From the NCBI GenBank assembly GCA_018713515.1, contig DVOO01000011.1, forward strand, positions 62,001-126,000: 64,000 bases of DNA, in the 5' to 3' direction. Below, in pieces: positions 28,425 to 37,241 of the stretch (positions are counted from its first letter, which is position 1; every line of letters begins with the position of its first letter). The position numbers and the translations under genes are program-made. The notes under the pieces were generated by a model. The model was not told where the DNA came from. It saw only the letters and a program-made list of their open reading frames with translations, and did no database searches. This DNA comes from Candidatus Scatomonas pullistercoris (GTDB lineage Bacteria; Bacillota; Clostridia; Lachnospirales; Lachnospiraceae).

Positions 28425-29861
28425 ATGAGCGCAACGGACAGATACGCAAGCCCGCTTTCCCAGCGGTACGCCAGCCGGGAGATGCAGTATATTTTTTCAC
28501 AGGATATGAAATTTACTACCTGGAGAAGGCTCTGGGTTGCTCTGGCGGAGACGGAGATGGAGCTGGGGCTCCCCATTACCCAGGAGCAGATCGACGAGCT
28601 GAAAAGCCATATTTCCGATATCAACTATGAGGTGGCCCAGGCCCGCGAGAAGGAGGTCCGCCACGATGTCATGTCCCATGTGTACGCCTACGGCGTCCAG
28701 TGCCCCAAGGCAAAGGGAATTATCCATCTGGGAGCTACATCCTGCTACGTGGGAGATAACACGGATATTATTATCATGAACGAAGCCCTGAAGCTTGTGA
28801 AAAAGAAGCTTCTGAATGTAATCGCGGAGCTGGCGAAGTTCGCGGCGGACAACAAGGCGCTGCCCACCCTGGCGTTTACACATTTTCAGCCGGCACAGCC
28901 CACGACTCTGGGCAAGCGCGCAACTCTGTGGATGAATGAGTTTGTTATGGATCTGGAGGATCTGGAGTACGTACAGAGCACCTTAAAGCTTCTGGGGTCC
29001 AAGGGAACCACCGGTACCCAGGCCAGCTTTCTGGAACTATTCGAGGGAGATCAGGAGAAGGTGGATAAGCTGGATCCCATGATCGCCAGAAAGATGGGCT
29101 TCCAGTCCTGCTATCCCGTTTCCGGGCAGACCTATTCCCGGAAAGTAGATACCCGGGTACTCAACGTACTGGCGGGCATTGCGGCCAGCGCGCACAAGTT
29201 TTCCAACGACATCCGTCTTCTGCAGCATCTGAAGGAAGTGGAGGAGCCCTTTGAGAAGAGCCAGATCGGATCCTCGGCCATGGCCTACAAGAGAAATCCC
29301 ATGCGCAGCGAGCGTATCGCCTCCCTGTCCCGTTATGTGATGATTGATGCGCTGAATCCGGCTATCACCTCTGCTACCCAGTGGTTTGAGCGGACCCTGG
29401 ATGACTCGGCCAATAAACGGCTGTCCGTTCCGGAAGGATTCCTGGCTGTGGACGGGATTCTGGATCTGATGCTGAACGTGGTGGACGGACTGGTGGTATA
29501 TCCCAAGGTAATTGAGAAGCATCTGATGGCCGAGCTGCCCTTTATGGCCACAGAGAATATTATGATGGATGCGGTGAAGGCAGGCGGAGACCGGCAGGAG
29601 CTGCATGAGAGGATCCGTGAGCTGTCCATGGAGGCAGGACGAACCGTGAAGGTGGAGGGAAAAGAAAATGATCTGCTGGAGCGGATCGCCGCAGATCCGG
29701 CTTTCCGGCTTTCCCTGGATGATCTGAAGAAATCCATGGATCCTTCCAGATATACCGGCTGCGCGGAGACGCAGGTGGAAAAATATCTGAAAAATATCAT
29801 CCGGCCCATTCTGGATGCAAACCGGGATCTGTTGGGAATGAAGGCGGAGATTAACGTCTGA
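28425..29861 (+). CDS. purB: Adenylosuccinate lyase
   Basis: LGATSCYVGDNTD, THFQPAQPTTLGKR, GSSAMAYKRNPMRSE. Confidence 0.96.
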   Translation: MSATDRYASPLSQRYASREMQYIFSQDMKFTTWRRLWVALAETEMELGLPITQEQIDELKSHISDINYEVAQAREKEVRHDVMSHVYAYGVQCPKAKGIIHLGATSCYVGDNTDIIIMNEALKLVKKKLLNVIAELAKFAADNKALPTLAFTHFQPAQPTTLGKRATLWMNEFVMDLEDLEYVQSTLKLLGSKGTTGTQASFLELFEGDQEKVDKLDPMIARKMGFQSCYPVSGQTYSRKVDTRVLNVLAGIAASAHKFSNDIRLLQHLKEVEEPFEKSQIGSSAMAYKRNPMRSERIASLSRYVMIDALNPAITSATQWFERTLDDSANKRLSVPEGFLAVDGILDLMLNVVDGLVVYPKVIEKHLMAELPFMATENIMMDAVKAGGDRQELHERIRELSMEAGRTVKVEGKENDLLERIAADPAFRLSLDDLKKSMDPSRYTGCAETQVEKYLKNIIRPILDANRDLLGMKAEINV

Positions 29862-29920
29862 AGCCCGGTGTTTTATAATTGAGGGTTATAAAATTAGCTG
29901 TCTTTATTAGTAATAATAAG

Positions 29921-29949
29921 TTTAACTAATGAAGGCGCTGTGCTATAAT
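29921..29949 (+). promoter_or_regulatory. Promoter upstream of purA
   Basis: TTTAAC-N17-TATAAT. Confidence 0.6.
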
Positions 29950-29959
29950 GAATCATGCG

Positions 29960-30030
29960 GCGGGGCGCGTGTGTCAGACTGCTTTTTTCCTGCGGGGTGT
30001 CTGAAACCGCCCCGCGGGATTTTTATTTTT
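29960..30030 (+). promoter_or_regulatory. Structured purA leader ending in U-rich tail (attenuator candidate)
   Basis: GCGGGGCG (29960-29967)/CGCCCCGC (30008-30015) and TCAGAC/GTCTGA stems, then gggATTTTTATTTTT. Confidence 0.5.
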
Positions 30031-30045
30031 AGGAGGAAATGCAAG

Positions 30046-31326
30046 ATGATTAAGGCAGTAGTCGGAGCCAACTGGGGAGACGAGGGAAAGGGTAAGATTA
30101 CGGATATGCTTGCCCAGAAAGCGGACATTATTGTGCGTTTTCAGGGAGGCGCCAATGCGGGCCATACCATTGTAAACAATTACGGAAAATTTGCTCTGCA
30201 CACGCTCCCTTCCGGTGTGTTCTACGATCATACAACCAGTATTATCGGAAACGGTGTGGCTTTGAATATTCCGGTTCTGAAAAAAGAGGTGGATGATATT
30301 ACGTCCAAGGGAGTTCCCATGCCGAAGATCCTGATTTCTGACCGGGCACAGATGGTGATGCCTTATCACATCTTATTTGATCAGTACGAGGAGGAGCGCC
30401 TGGGAGGCCGTTCCTTCGGCTCCACAAAGTCGGGGATTGCGCCCTTCTATTCTGATAAATACGCGAAGACCGGTTTTCAGGTCAATGAGCTTTTCCACGA
30501 GGAGACGCTGCGGGAGAAGCTGAAAAATACGTGCGAAGTTAAGAATGTTCTTCTGGAGCATCTGTACCACAAGCCGCTTCTGGATCCGGAGACCCTTTTT
30601 GAGGAGCTGATGACCTGGAGAGAGATGGTGGCTCCCTTTGTGTGTGATGTATCCGCCTATCTCTGGAAAGCACTGAAGGAAGGCAAGGAGATTCTTCTGG
30701 AGGGACAGCTGGGTTCCATGAAGGATCCAGATCACGGCATCTATCCCATGGTTACCTCTTCCTCAACGCTGGCCGGTTACGGTGCGGTGGGAGCCGGTGT
30801 GCCGCCCTATGAGATCAAGGAAATCATTACTGTGACGAAAGCTTATTCCAGCGCAGTGGGAGCGGGGGCCTTTGTTTCCGAACTTTTCGGTGACGAGGCG
30901 GAAGAACTGCGGCGCCGGGGCGGCGACGGCGGAGAGTACGGAGCCACCACCGGACGGCCCAGAAGAGTGGGCTGGTATGACTGCGTAGCTTCCCGGTACG
31001 GCTGCCGGATCCAGGGGACTACAGATGTGGCCTTTACTGTGCTGGATGTACTGGGATACCTGGACGAGATTCCCGTCTGTGTGGCCTATGATATTGACGG
31101 GGAGATTACCACGGAATTCCCCACTACAGGTCTTCTTGAAAAAGCAAGGCCGGTATATGAGACGCTGCCGGGATGGAAATGCGAGATCCGCGGCATCCGG
31201 AAATACGAGGATCTTCCGGAAAACTGCCGGAAATATATTGAATTCATTGAGGAGAAGATAGGCTTCCCCATTACGATGATCTCCAACGGACCGGGAAGGG
31301 ATGATATTATATATCGGGAGAAATAA
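30046..31326 (+). CDS. purA: Adenylosuccinate synthetase
   Basis: VGANWGDEGKGKITDMLA, GGANAGHTIV; SD AGGAGG upstream. Confidence 0.97.
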   Translation: MIKAVVGANWGDEGKGKITDMLAQKADIIVRFQGGANAGHTIVNNYGKFALHTLPSGVFYDHTTSIIGNGVALNIPVLKKEVDDITSKGVPMPKILISDRAQMVMPYHILFDQYEEERLGGRSFGSTKSGIAPFYSDKYAKTGFQVNELFHEETLREKLKNTCEVKNVLLEHLYHKPLLDPETLFEELMTWREMVAPFVCDVSAYLWKALKEGKEILLEGQLGSMKDPDHGIYPMVTSSSTLAGYGAVGAGVPPYEIKEIITVTKAYSSAVGAGAFVSELFGDEAEELRRRGGDGGEYGATTGRPRRVGWYDCVASRYGCRIQGTTDVAFTVLDVLGYLDEIPVCVAYDIDGEITTEFPTTGLLEKARPVYETLPGWKCEIRGIRKYEDLPENCRKYIEFIEEKIGFPITMISNGPGRDDIIYREK

Positions 31327-31327
31327 T

Positions 31328-31924
31328 ATGAATCATTTTGGGCGTGTATTTCTGGGAATTCTGGCGGCGGCCGCTCTGACATGGAGCGGCTGCGCGGGAA
31401 CACAGGATGCAGAAGCGACAACTCTGTACGTGGATGAGGACGGCATGCTGGAACAGGTGATTGTGGAGACAGTGGAAGAGGATGCCTTCACCCAGGAGGA
31501 ACTGCGGAACTATATCCGGGATGACCTGGCAGAATATGCGGAGACGGCGGGCTCGGAGGCAGTGACGCTGGAATCCTGCAGGCTTTCTGGGAATACCGCA
31601 AGAATCACGCTGAACTATGCATCGGCGGGAGATTACGCCGCTTATAACCAGGTGGAATGTTTTCTGGGAACAGAGCAGGAAGCCCGGGATGCCGGGTACA
31701 ATTTTGACGGAAGTTTTCTGGACGGCAGCGGCAATGCTGTGGATATGAATTCTGTTCAGATACCGGAAGAGGCCCATGTGCTGATCCTGGAAGAAGTCAT
31801 AAACGTCCGGCTGCCGGAAGAAGTTCTGTACACAACCTCCAATGCCTCGGTTTCGGACGGACAGACGGTAACGGTGGAGGGGGAGACGGGCTTTACGGAT
31901 ACGCCTGTGTATATCATTTATTAG
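31328..31924 (+). CDS. Uncharacterised lipoprotein
   Basis: Signal peptide with lipobox WSGCAG; SD-associated start. Confidence 0.7.
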   Translation: MNHFGRVFLGILAAAALTWSGCAGTQDAEATTLYVDEDGMLEQVIVETVEEDAFTQEELRNYIRDDLAEYAETAGSEAVTLESCRLSGNTARITLNYASAGDYAAYNQVECFLGTEQEARDAGYNFDGSFLDGSGNAVDMNSVQIPEEAHVLILEEVINVRLPEEVLYTTSNASVSDGQTVTVEGETGFTDTPVYIIY

Positions 31925-31943
31925 AAAATAGGAGAGAGAAGTC

Positions 31944-33341
31944 ATGGAAAAGACAATGGACAAGATCGTAGCTCTGGCAAAGTCCAGAGGGTTTGTATAT
32001 CCGGGCTCCGAGATTTACGGAGGGCTGGCCAATACCTGGGATTACGGTCCGCTGGGTGTGGAGCTGAAGAACAATGTGAAAAAAGCCTGGTGGCAGAAAT
32101 TTGTCATCGAGGATCCCCACAATGTGGGTGTGGACTGTGCGATTCTCATGAATCCCCAGACCTGGGTGGCTTCCGGACATCTGGGCGGTTTTTCGGATCC
32201 TCTGATGGATTGCAGGGAATGCCATGAGCGCTTCCGGGCCGACAAGCTGATCGAAGATTTCTGCGCGGAGAAAGGGATGGAGATTCCCGGAGGAAGTGTG
32301 GACGGCTGGAGCCAGGAGCAGATGGAGAACTTTGTGCGGGAACATGAGATTCCCTGCCCAAGCTGCGGCAAGCACAACTTTACAGACATCCGCCAGTTTA
32401 ACCTGATGTTCAAGACCTTCCAGGGGGTTACCGAGGATGCCAAGAATACGGTATATCTGCGCCCGGAAACGGCCCAGGGTATTTTTGTAAACTTCAAGAA
32501 TGTGGCCAGAACCAGCCGCAAGAAGATTCCCTTCGGCATCGGACAGATCGGGAAGTCCTTCCGGAACGAGATTACGCCCGGAAATTTCACCTTCCGGACC
32601 AGAGAATTCGAGCAGATGGAGCTGGAATTTTTCTGTGAGCCGGGCACGGATCTGGAGTGGTTCGCCTACTGGCGGCAGTTCTGCATCGACTGGCTGAAGA
32701 GCCTGGGCATGAAGGAGGATGAGATGCGGGCCAGAGATCATTCGCCGGAGGAACTCTGCTTCTACAGCAAGGGAACCACAGATATTGAATTCCTTTTCCC
32801 CTTTGGCTGGGGTGAGCTGTGGGGAATCGCGGACCGCACCGATTACGATCTGACCCAGCATCAGAATGTGTCAGGCCAGGATATGACATATTTTGACGAT
32901 ACGAAGAATGAGAAATATATTCCCTACGTCATTGAGCCCTCTCTGGGAGCAGACCGGGTGGTTCTGGCCTTCCTCTGCAGCGCCTATGATGAGGAAGTTC
33001 TGGACGCGGAAAAGAATGATGTGAGAACGGTTCTGCACTTCCATCCGGCCCTGGCTCCGGTGAAAATTGCCGTGCTGCCCCTCTCCAAGAAACTGAACGA
33101 GGGGGCGGAGAAAATTTTTGCCGAGCTTTCCAAAAAGTATAACTGTGAGTACGACGACAGAGGCAATATCGGCAAGCGCTACCGCCGTCAGGACGAGATC
33201 GGCACCCCCTTCTGCGTCACCTATGATTTTGATTCTGAGACGGACGGGGCAGTAACCGTCCGTGACCGCGACACCATGGAGCAGGTGAGAATACCGATTG
33301 GGGAGCTGGCGGCATATTTCGAGGATAAGTTTGTCTTTTAA
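31944..33341 (+). CDS. glyQS: Glycyl-tRNA synthetase (single-chain, eukaryal/archaeal type)
   Basis: [37 protein letters not shown]; class II motifs. Confidence 0.95.
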   Translation: MEKTMDKIVALAKSRGFVYPGSEIYGGLANTWDYGPLGVELKNNVKKAWWQKFVIEDPHNVGVDCAILMNPQTWVASGHLGGFSDPLMDCRECHERFRADKLIEDFCAEKGMEIPGGSVDGWSQEQMENFVREHEIPCPSCGKHNFTDIRQFNLMFKTFQGVTEDAKNTVYLRPETAQGIFVNFKNVARTSRKKIPFGIGQIGKSFRNEITPGNFTFRTREFEQMELEFFCEPGTDLEWFAYWRQFCIDWLKSLGMKEDEMRARDHSPEELCFYSKGTTDIEFLFPFGWGELWGIADRTDYDLTQHQNVSGQDMTYFDDTKNEKYIPYVIEPSLGADRVVLAFLCSAYDEEVLDAEKNDVRTVLHFHPALAPVKIAVLPLSKKLNEGAEKIFAELSKKYNCEYDDRGNIGKRYRRQDEIGTPFCVTYDFDSETDGAVTVRDRDTMEQVRIPIGELAAYFEDKFVF

Positions 33342-33396
33342 GCAGGCGGAGAACTCTTTCTGAAAAATCCCATATGGTATAGGGGAGGTTTCAGAT

Positions 33397-33690
33397 GTGG
33401 AACAGATTATAGAGTATATAAAGCCGGAACTTCTGGTTCTGTCGGTTGCCCTGTATTTTCTGGGCAGAGCATTTGAAAAGACAGGATGGCTGTCCGGCCG
33501 GTATCTGCCGCTGGTTCTGTCGGGAATCGGAATACTCCTAAGCGCTGTCTGGGTGCTGGCAAATTCCAGCCTGCAGAGCTTTCAGGAGAAGGCAATGGCT
33601 CTCTTTACCGCCGTAGTGCAGGGAATTCTGGTGTCCGGGCTGGCTGTCTGGATTCTGCACCGCCGGTCCGGAGAAGAAGAGAAGAAATAG
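33397..33690 (+). CDS. Holin-like small membrane protein (Hol44-like)
   Basis: EYIKPELLVLSVALYFLGRAFEKTG...RYLPLVLSGIGILLSAVWVLA...ALFTAVVQGIL: phage holin pattern; GTG start. Confidence 0.65.
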   Translation: MEQIIEYIKPELLVLSVALYFLGRAFEKTGWLSGRYLPLVLSGIGILLSAVWVLANSSLQSFQEKAMALFTAVVQGILVSGLAVWILHRRSGEEEKK

Positions 33691-33705
33691 AACAGGGAAA
33701 GATGG

Positions 33706-33757
33706 CAGACGCCGGAGAGCAGAGAACAGAGAACAGCATATTGCTCTCCGGCGTCTG
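33706..33757. repeat. 15-bp perfect inverted repeat between convergent genes
   Basis: CAGACGCCGGAGAGC / GCTCTCCGGCGTCTG; no clear U-tract on either side. Confidence 0.8.
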
Positions 33758-33801
33758 TATCGGGAAAAGTCAGAGAAATCTGCCGGTATCAGAGATCCGG
33801 A

Positions 33802-34128
33802 CTAAGCTGTTTCGGCAAGATGCCGGGAAAGTATTTCGATAAGCTCCCCGACTGTGGGAAGCGCGCAGAATGCGCATCCGCTGATCTCTTCCAGAAAAGC
33901 TTTTCCTCCGTTCTGCCAGGCGTAATCTCTGGCGGTGCGGATATCCCGCTCGATACTCCGGTAGGGCACCTGGTATTTGCTGGCAACCGGTCCGTAGATT
34001 TCTTTGACCAGGGCGCACAGGCGGCTGTCATCCTCAGCGGCCAGTTCCACACAGAGGGCCAGATACTGAAAGCCCTGGTAGCGTTTGGAAAAGCCTGATT
34101 TGAGCAGCAGATCCTTTGAATTTTTCAT
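33802..34128 (-). CDS. Stand-alone Spo0A C-terminal-domain-like DNA-binding protein
   Basis: LVKEIYGPVASKYQVPYRSIERDIRTARDYAWQNGGKAFLEEI resembles Spo0A effector domain (ERxIRxAxxxAWxxG); no receiver domain. ORF track start is 34158. Confidence 0.7.
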   Translation of the reverse strand: MKNSKDLLLKSGFSKRYQGFQYLALCVELAAEDDSRLCALVKEIYGPVASKYQVPYRSIERDIRTARDYAWQNGGKAFLEEISGCAFCALPTVGELIEILSRHLAETA

Positions 34129-34202
34129 TGGCCGTCCCTCCTCTGCAGTTTCTGTCATAAATTGTAAAATATTTTGTGGGAAATTTAAGAAAAAGGAGAT
34201 AA

Positions 34203-34211
34203 ATCGACAAA
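34203..34211 (-). promoter_or_regulatory. Putative 0A box
   Basis: TTTGTCGAT on minus strand vs consensus TTTGTCRAA (8/9). Confidence 0.35.
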
Positions 34212-34227
34212 GTTAGACATAAAAGCA

Positions 34228-34258
34228 GCGCCGCCGGAATCGTTCTTTCCGGCGGCGC
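34228..34258 (-). terminator. Terminator of minus-strand carbamate kinase gene
   Basis: GCGCCGCCGGAA/TTCCGGCGGCGC 12-bp stem with minus-strand T-rich tail. Confidence 0.65.
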
Positions 34259-34275
34259 CTGTCTGTCTGAATGCC

Positions 34276-35202
34276 TTATTCAATGATGGTGCCGGTACGG
34301 CCGAGATAGCCCTCTCTGGCCTTGTCAATGGAGGTAATAACCGCGCGCTTGCCGCCTTTTTTCAGGAATGAAACGGAAGCTTCGATCTTCGGAAGCATGG
34401 TGCCGGCCTCAAACTGGCCCTGCTCCATATACTGCTCTGCCTCTGTGACTGTCAGCCGGCCCAGGGGAGTGGGATTCCCGCTCTCATAAGCCAGGGACAC
34501 ATGTTCCACGCTGGTGAGGATCAAGAGCTCATCCGCATGAAGCTTTTCGGCCAGCAGACCGCTCAGCAGATCCTTCTCGATGACGGCACTGGCACCCTTC
34601 AGAGCTTCGTTCTGCTCCAGAACCGGGATGCCGCCCCCGCCGCCGGCGATGACGATCTGGCCTGCATCCAGCATCAGCCGGATCGTATCCAGTTCAATAA
34701 TATCTACAGGTTTGGGCGCTGCCACGATTCTGCGGTACCCGCCCTCCACAGGCGTTACATAATTTCCTTTTGCCTCTTCGAGATCCGCCTCCTCGCGGTT
34801 CAGGATCCGGCCGATGATTTTGGAGGGCTGATGGAAAGCCTCATCGTAGGGGTCTACGGTAACCTGCGTAAGGACAGTGGCAACCGGTTTATAGATGCCT
34901 CTCCGCAGCAGCTCCTCCCGCAGAGCATTCTGGATATCGTATCCGATATAGCCCTGGCTCATGGCTGAGCAGACAGACATGGGTGCCACCGTATAATCGG
35001 TGTGTGCCTTCTGAAATTCGTTCATGGCCGTGTGGATCATGCCGACCTGGGGCGCATTGCTGTGCGTAATTGCAATATCAGCTCCGGCCTCCACCAGATC
35101 CGCCAGAGATTTGGCTGTCCGCTTTGCGGCGGTCTGCTGTTCCGGAAGCGTATTGCCTAAAGCCCGGTGTCCCAAGGCCACAACTATCTTTTTTCTCTGC
35201 AT
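34276..35202 (-). CDS. arcC: Carbamate kinase
   Basis: KIVVALGHRALGNTLPEQ..., ITHSNAPQVGM, VIAGGGGGIPV; start at MQRKKIVVALG. Confidence 0.93.
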   Translation of the reverse strand: MQRKKIVVALGHRALGNTLPEQQTAAKRTAKSLADLVEAGADIAITHSNAPQVGMIHTAMNEFQKAHTDYTVAPMSVCSAMSQGYIGYDIQNALREELLRRGIYKPVATVLTQVTVDPYDEAFHQPSKIIGRILNREEADLEEAKGNYVTPVEGGYRRIVAAPKPVDIIELDTIRLMLDAGQIVIAGGGGGIPVLEQNEALKGASAVIEKDLLSGLLAEKLHADELLILTSVEHVSLAYESGNPTPLGRLTVTEAEQYMEQGQFEAGTMLPKIEASVSFLKKGGKRAVITSIDKAREGYLGRTGTIIE

Positions 35203-35294
35203 GGAAATATTCCTTTCTTCCATTATTTGATATTTCCCATTATAAGTTCTCAGGAGGGAAAAAGCAAGTCCGTGCAGAAGATGAGTAACCAGAT

Positions 35295-35368
35295 AAAAAA
35301 CAGCGGCCCGCTTCCGGGCCGCTGCTTTTAATGAGGGGGGAGATAGTGAGTGGTTAATCAACTATCCG
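35295..35368 (-). ncRNA. Candidate small RNA, copy 1 (about 74 nt)
   Basis: Minus-strand TATAAT (35375-35380), 5' hairpin GATAGT/ACTATC, C-rich TCTCCCCCCTC, terminator CAGCGGCCCG-gaag-CGGGCCGCTG-TTTTTT. Confidence 0.6.
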
Positions 35369-35382
35369 AGATTTATTATAGG
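35328..35382. repeat. 55-bp direct repeat, copy 1
   Basis: ttaatgaggggggagatagtgagtggttaatcaactatccgagatttattatagg, identical to 35526-35580. Confidence 0.97.
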
Positions 35383-35459
35383 AAAAAAATGTGTTCAAAA
35401 TATGACCACATTCTAAAAGAATTTTAAATTTCATAAAGAAAAGGTGAAGGAATGAGCCG

Positions 35460-35566
35460 GAGAAAAAGAAAGAGCACCGTAAAATGGTTCGCTAAAACGC
35501 CGTCCATTTTATCAGTGCCCATTTCTTAATGAGGGGGGAGATAGTGAGTGGTTAATCAACTATCCG
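35460..35566 (-). ncRNA. Candidate small RNA, copy 2 (about 107 nt)
   Basis: Minus-strand TATAAT (35573-35578), same 5' domain, different terminator GGGCAC..TAAAATGG/CCATTTTA..GTGCTC-TTTCTTTTTC. Confidence 0.6.
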
Positions 35567-35580
35567 AGATTTATTATAGG
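35526..35580. repeat. 55-bp direct repeat, copy 2
   Basis: Identical to 35328-35382; imperfect similarity continues about 65 bp to the right in both copies. Confidence 0.97.
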
Positions 35581-35746
35581 GACAATATGTGTTCAAAGTA
35601 TGTCCGGAATATGAAAGAATTCTGAAATTCCTTAAGAAAAGGTAAAAACCGGCGTTTTTTGCGGACGAAGGGAACCAAGTGTGCGTTGAAAACTGCCCTC
35701 CGGTATGGTATGCTAATACTTGCACGGTATCATGAAGGAGAAGTCT

Positions 35747-37231
35747 ATGCTGTTATCATCATTACTTGAGGATTTGCAGTATACGTGTCTGAATGGAAGT
35801 ACGGATGTGGAGATAAAGGGGGTGGCCTATGATTCCAGAAATGTGGAACCGGGCTCTCTTTTTGTTTGTATCCGGGGAACCGCAAGAGACGGCGGCGCCT
35901 ATGCGGAGGAAGCTGTGAAAAAGGGAGCCGCCGCATTGGTGGCGGAGAAACCGGTGAAGATGCCGGGCAGCGTTCCCTGTATCCAGGTGGCGAACGCGCG
36001 CAGCGCGCTGGCGCACATAGCGGCAGCCTGGTTCGGCCATCCGGCCCGGCGGCTGATAACCATCGGGATAACAGGGACAAAGGGAAAAACAACCACAGCC
36101 CATATGATCCGGGAGATTCTGGAGGGGGCGGGCTGGAGGACGGGGATGCTGGGGACGGTCAGCCACATGACCGGGAAACGGACATTCCCCGCGGAGAATA
36201 CAACGCCTGAATCCTATCTTGTGCAGAAATATCTGGCAGAGATGGTGGAGGCGGGGCTGCAGTGTGCAGTCATGGAGGTTTCCTCCCAGGCTCTGAAGCA
36301 GAGCCGGGTGGAGGGGATACAATTTGATTACGGAGTATTTACCAATATTGAACCGGATCACATTGCCCCGGGCGAGCATGCGGATTTTACAGAATATCTG
36401 GAGTGCAAAAAGAAACTGTTCAGGCAGTGCCGGGTGGGAATTGCCAACCGGGATGACCGGCATTTTGAGGAATTTACAGGGGGACGGACCTGTGTGCTGG
36501 AGACTTTTGGCCTCTCGGCGGAGGCAGAGCTGCGGGCGGAAAAACTGCGGCTGATATCCGGAGGAGGAAGGCTGGGAATTTCTTTTGAGACGAGCGGCCT
36601 TCTGGAATTTCAGGCGGAGCTGTCTCTGCCCGGAAGATTTTCCGTATATAATGCGCTGGCTGCCATTGCCGTCTGCCGACGTCTGGGCGTGACAAAGGCG
36701 TCCATGCGGCAGGCGCTCCGGCGCGTAAAGGTGCGGGGAAGAGTGGAGACGGTTCCTGTTTCTGAACGGTATACGCTTCTTATCGATTACGCGCACAATG
36801 CCATGAGTCTGAAGAGCCTGCTGCAGACCCTGCGGGAGTACAGGCCGGCCCGCCTGATCTGTCTATTTGGCTGCGGAGGCAACCGGGACAGGAACCGGAG
36901 ATTTGAGATGGGGGAAATTTCCGGCCAGCTGGCGGATCTGACTGTGATTACCTCGGATAATCCGCGGGATGAAGAGCCGGAGGCCATTATGGCGGATATT
37001 CGGGAAGGGATCCGGAAAACAGAAGGAAGGTACGTGGAGATCCCCGACCGGAAGGCGGCTGTGGCCTGGGCCATGGAGCAGGGAGAGCCGGGGGATATCA
37101 TTGTGCTGGCCGGGAAAGGCCATGAAGACTATCAGCTGATAAAGGGGAAAAAGTATCCCATGGATGAACGGGTCTTAGTTCGGGAAATTTTTGCTTCGCG
37201 TAAGAAATGTGCAGACTCACGGAAAAGATAG
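35747..37231 (+). CDS. murE: UDP-N-acetylmuramyl-tripeptide synthetase
   Basis: GITGTKGKTTTAHMIREIL, NTTPESYLVQKYLAEMV, DYAHNAMSL; SD AAGGAG. Confidence 0.92.
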   Translation: MLLSSLLEDLQYTCLNGSTDVEIKGVAYDSRNVEPGSLFVCIRGTARDGGAYAEEAVKKGAAALVAEKPVKMPGSVPCIQVANARSALAHIAAAWFGHPARRLITIGITGTKGKTTTAHMIREILEGAGWRTGMLGTVSHMTGKRTFPAENTTPESYLVQKYLAEMVEAGLQCAVMEVSSQALKQSRVEGIQFDYGVFTNIEPDHIAPGEHADFTEYLECKKKLFRQCRVGIANRDDRHFEEFTGGRTCVLETFGLSAEAELRAEKLRLISGGGRLGISFETSGLLEFQAELSLPGRFSVYNALAAIAVCRRLGVTKASMRQALRRVKVRGRVETVPVSERYTLLIDYAHNAMSLKSLLQTLREYRPARLICLFGCGGNRDRNRRFEMGEISGQLADLTVITSDNPRDEEPEAIMADIREGIRKTEGRYVEIPDRKAAVAWAMEQGEPGDIIVLAGKGHEDYQLIKGKKYPMDERVLVREIFASRKKCADSRKR

Positions 37232-37241
37232 CAGGGAGAAT

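Noticed and set aside
31925-31943. T-box leader for glyQS
   Set aside because: Only 19 nt separate the preceding gene from glyQS, insufficient for a T-box.
35331-35355. Possible 8-codon peptide ATG AGG GGG GAG ATA GTG AGT GGT TAA in the repeat (+ strand)
   Set aside because: No SD upstream; minus-strand promoter and terminator architecture explains the repeat better.
35328-35580. 55-bp direct repeats as IS/MITE ends or a CRISPR unit
   Set aside because: Only two copies, direct orientation, no terminal inverted repeats, transposase or spacer regularity.
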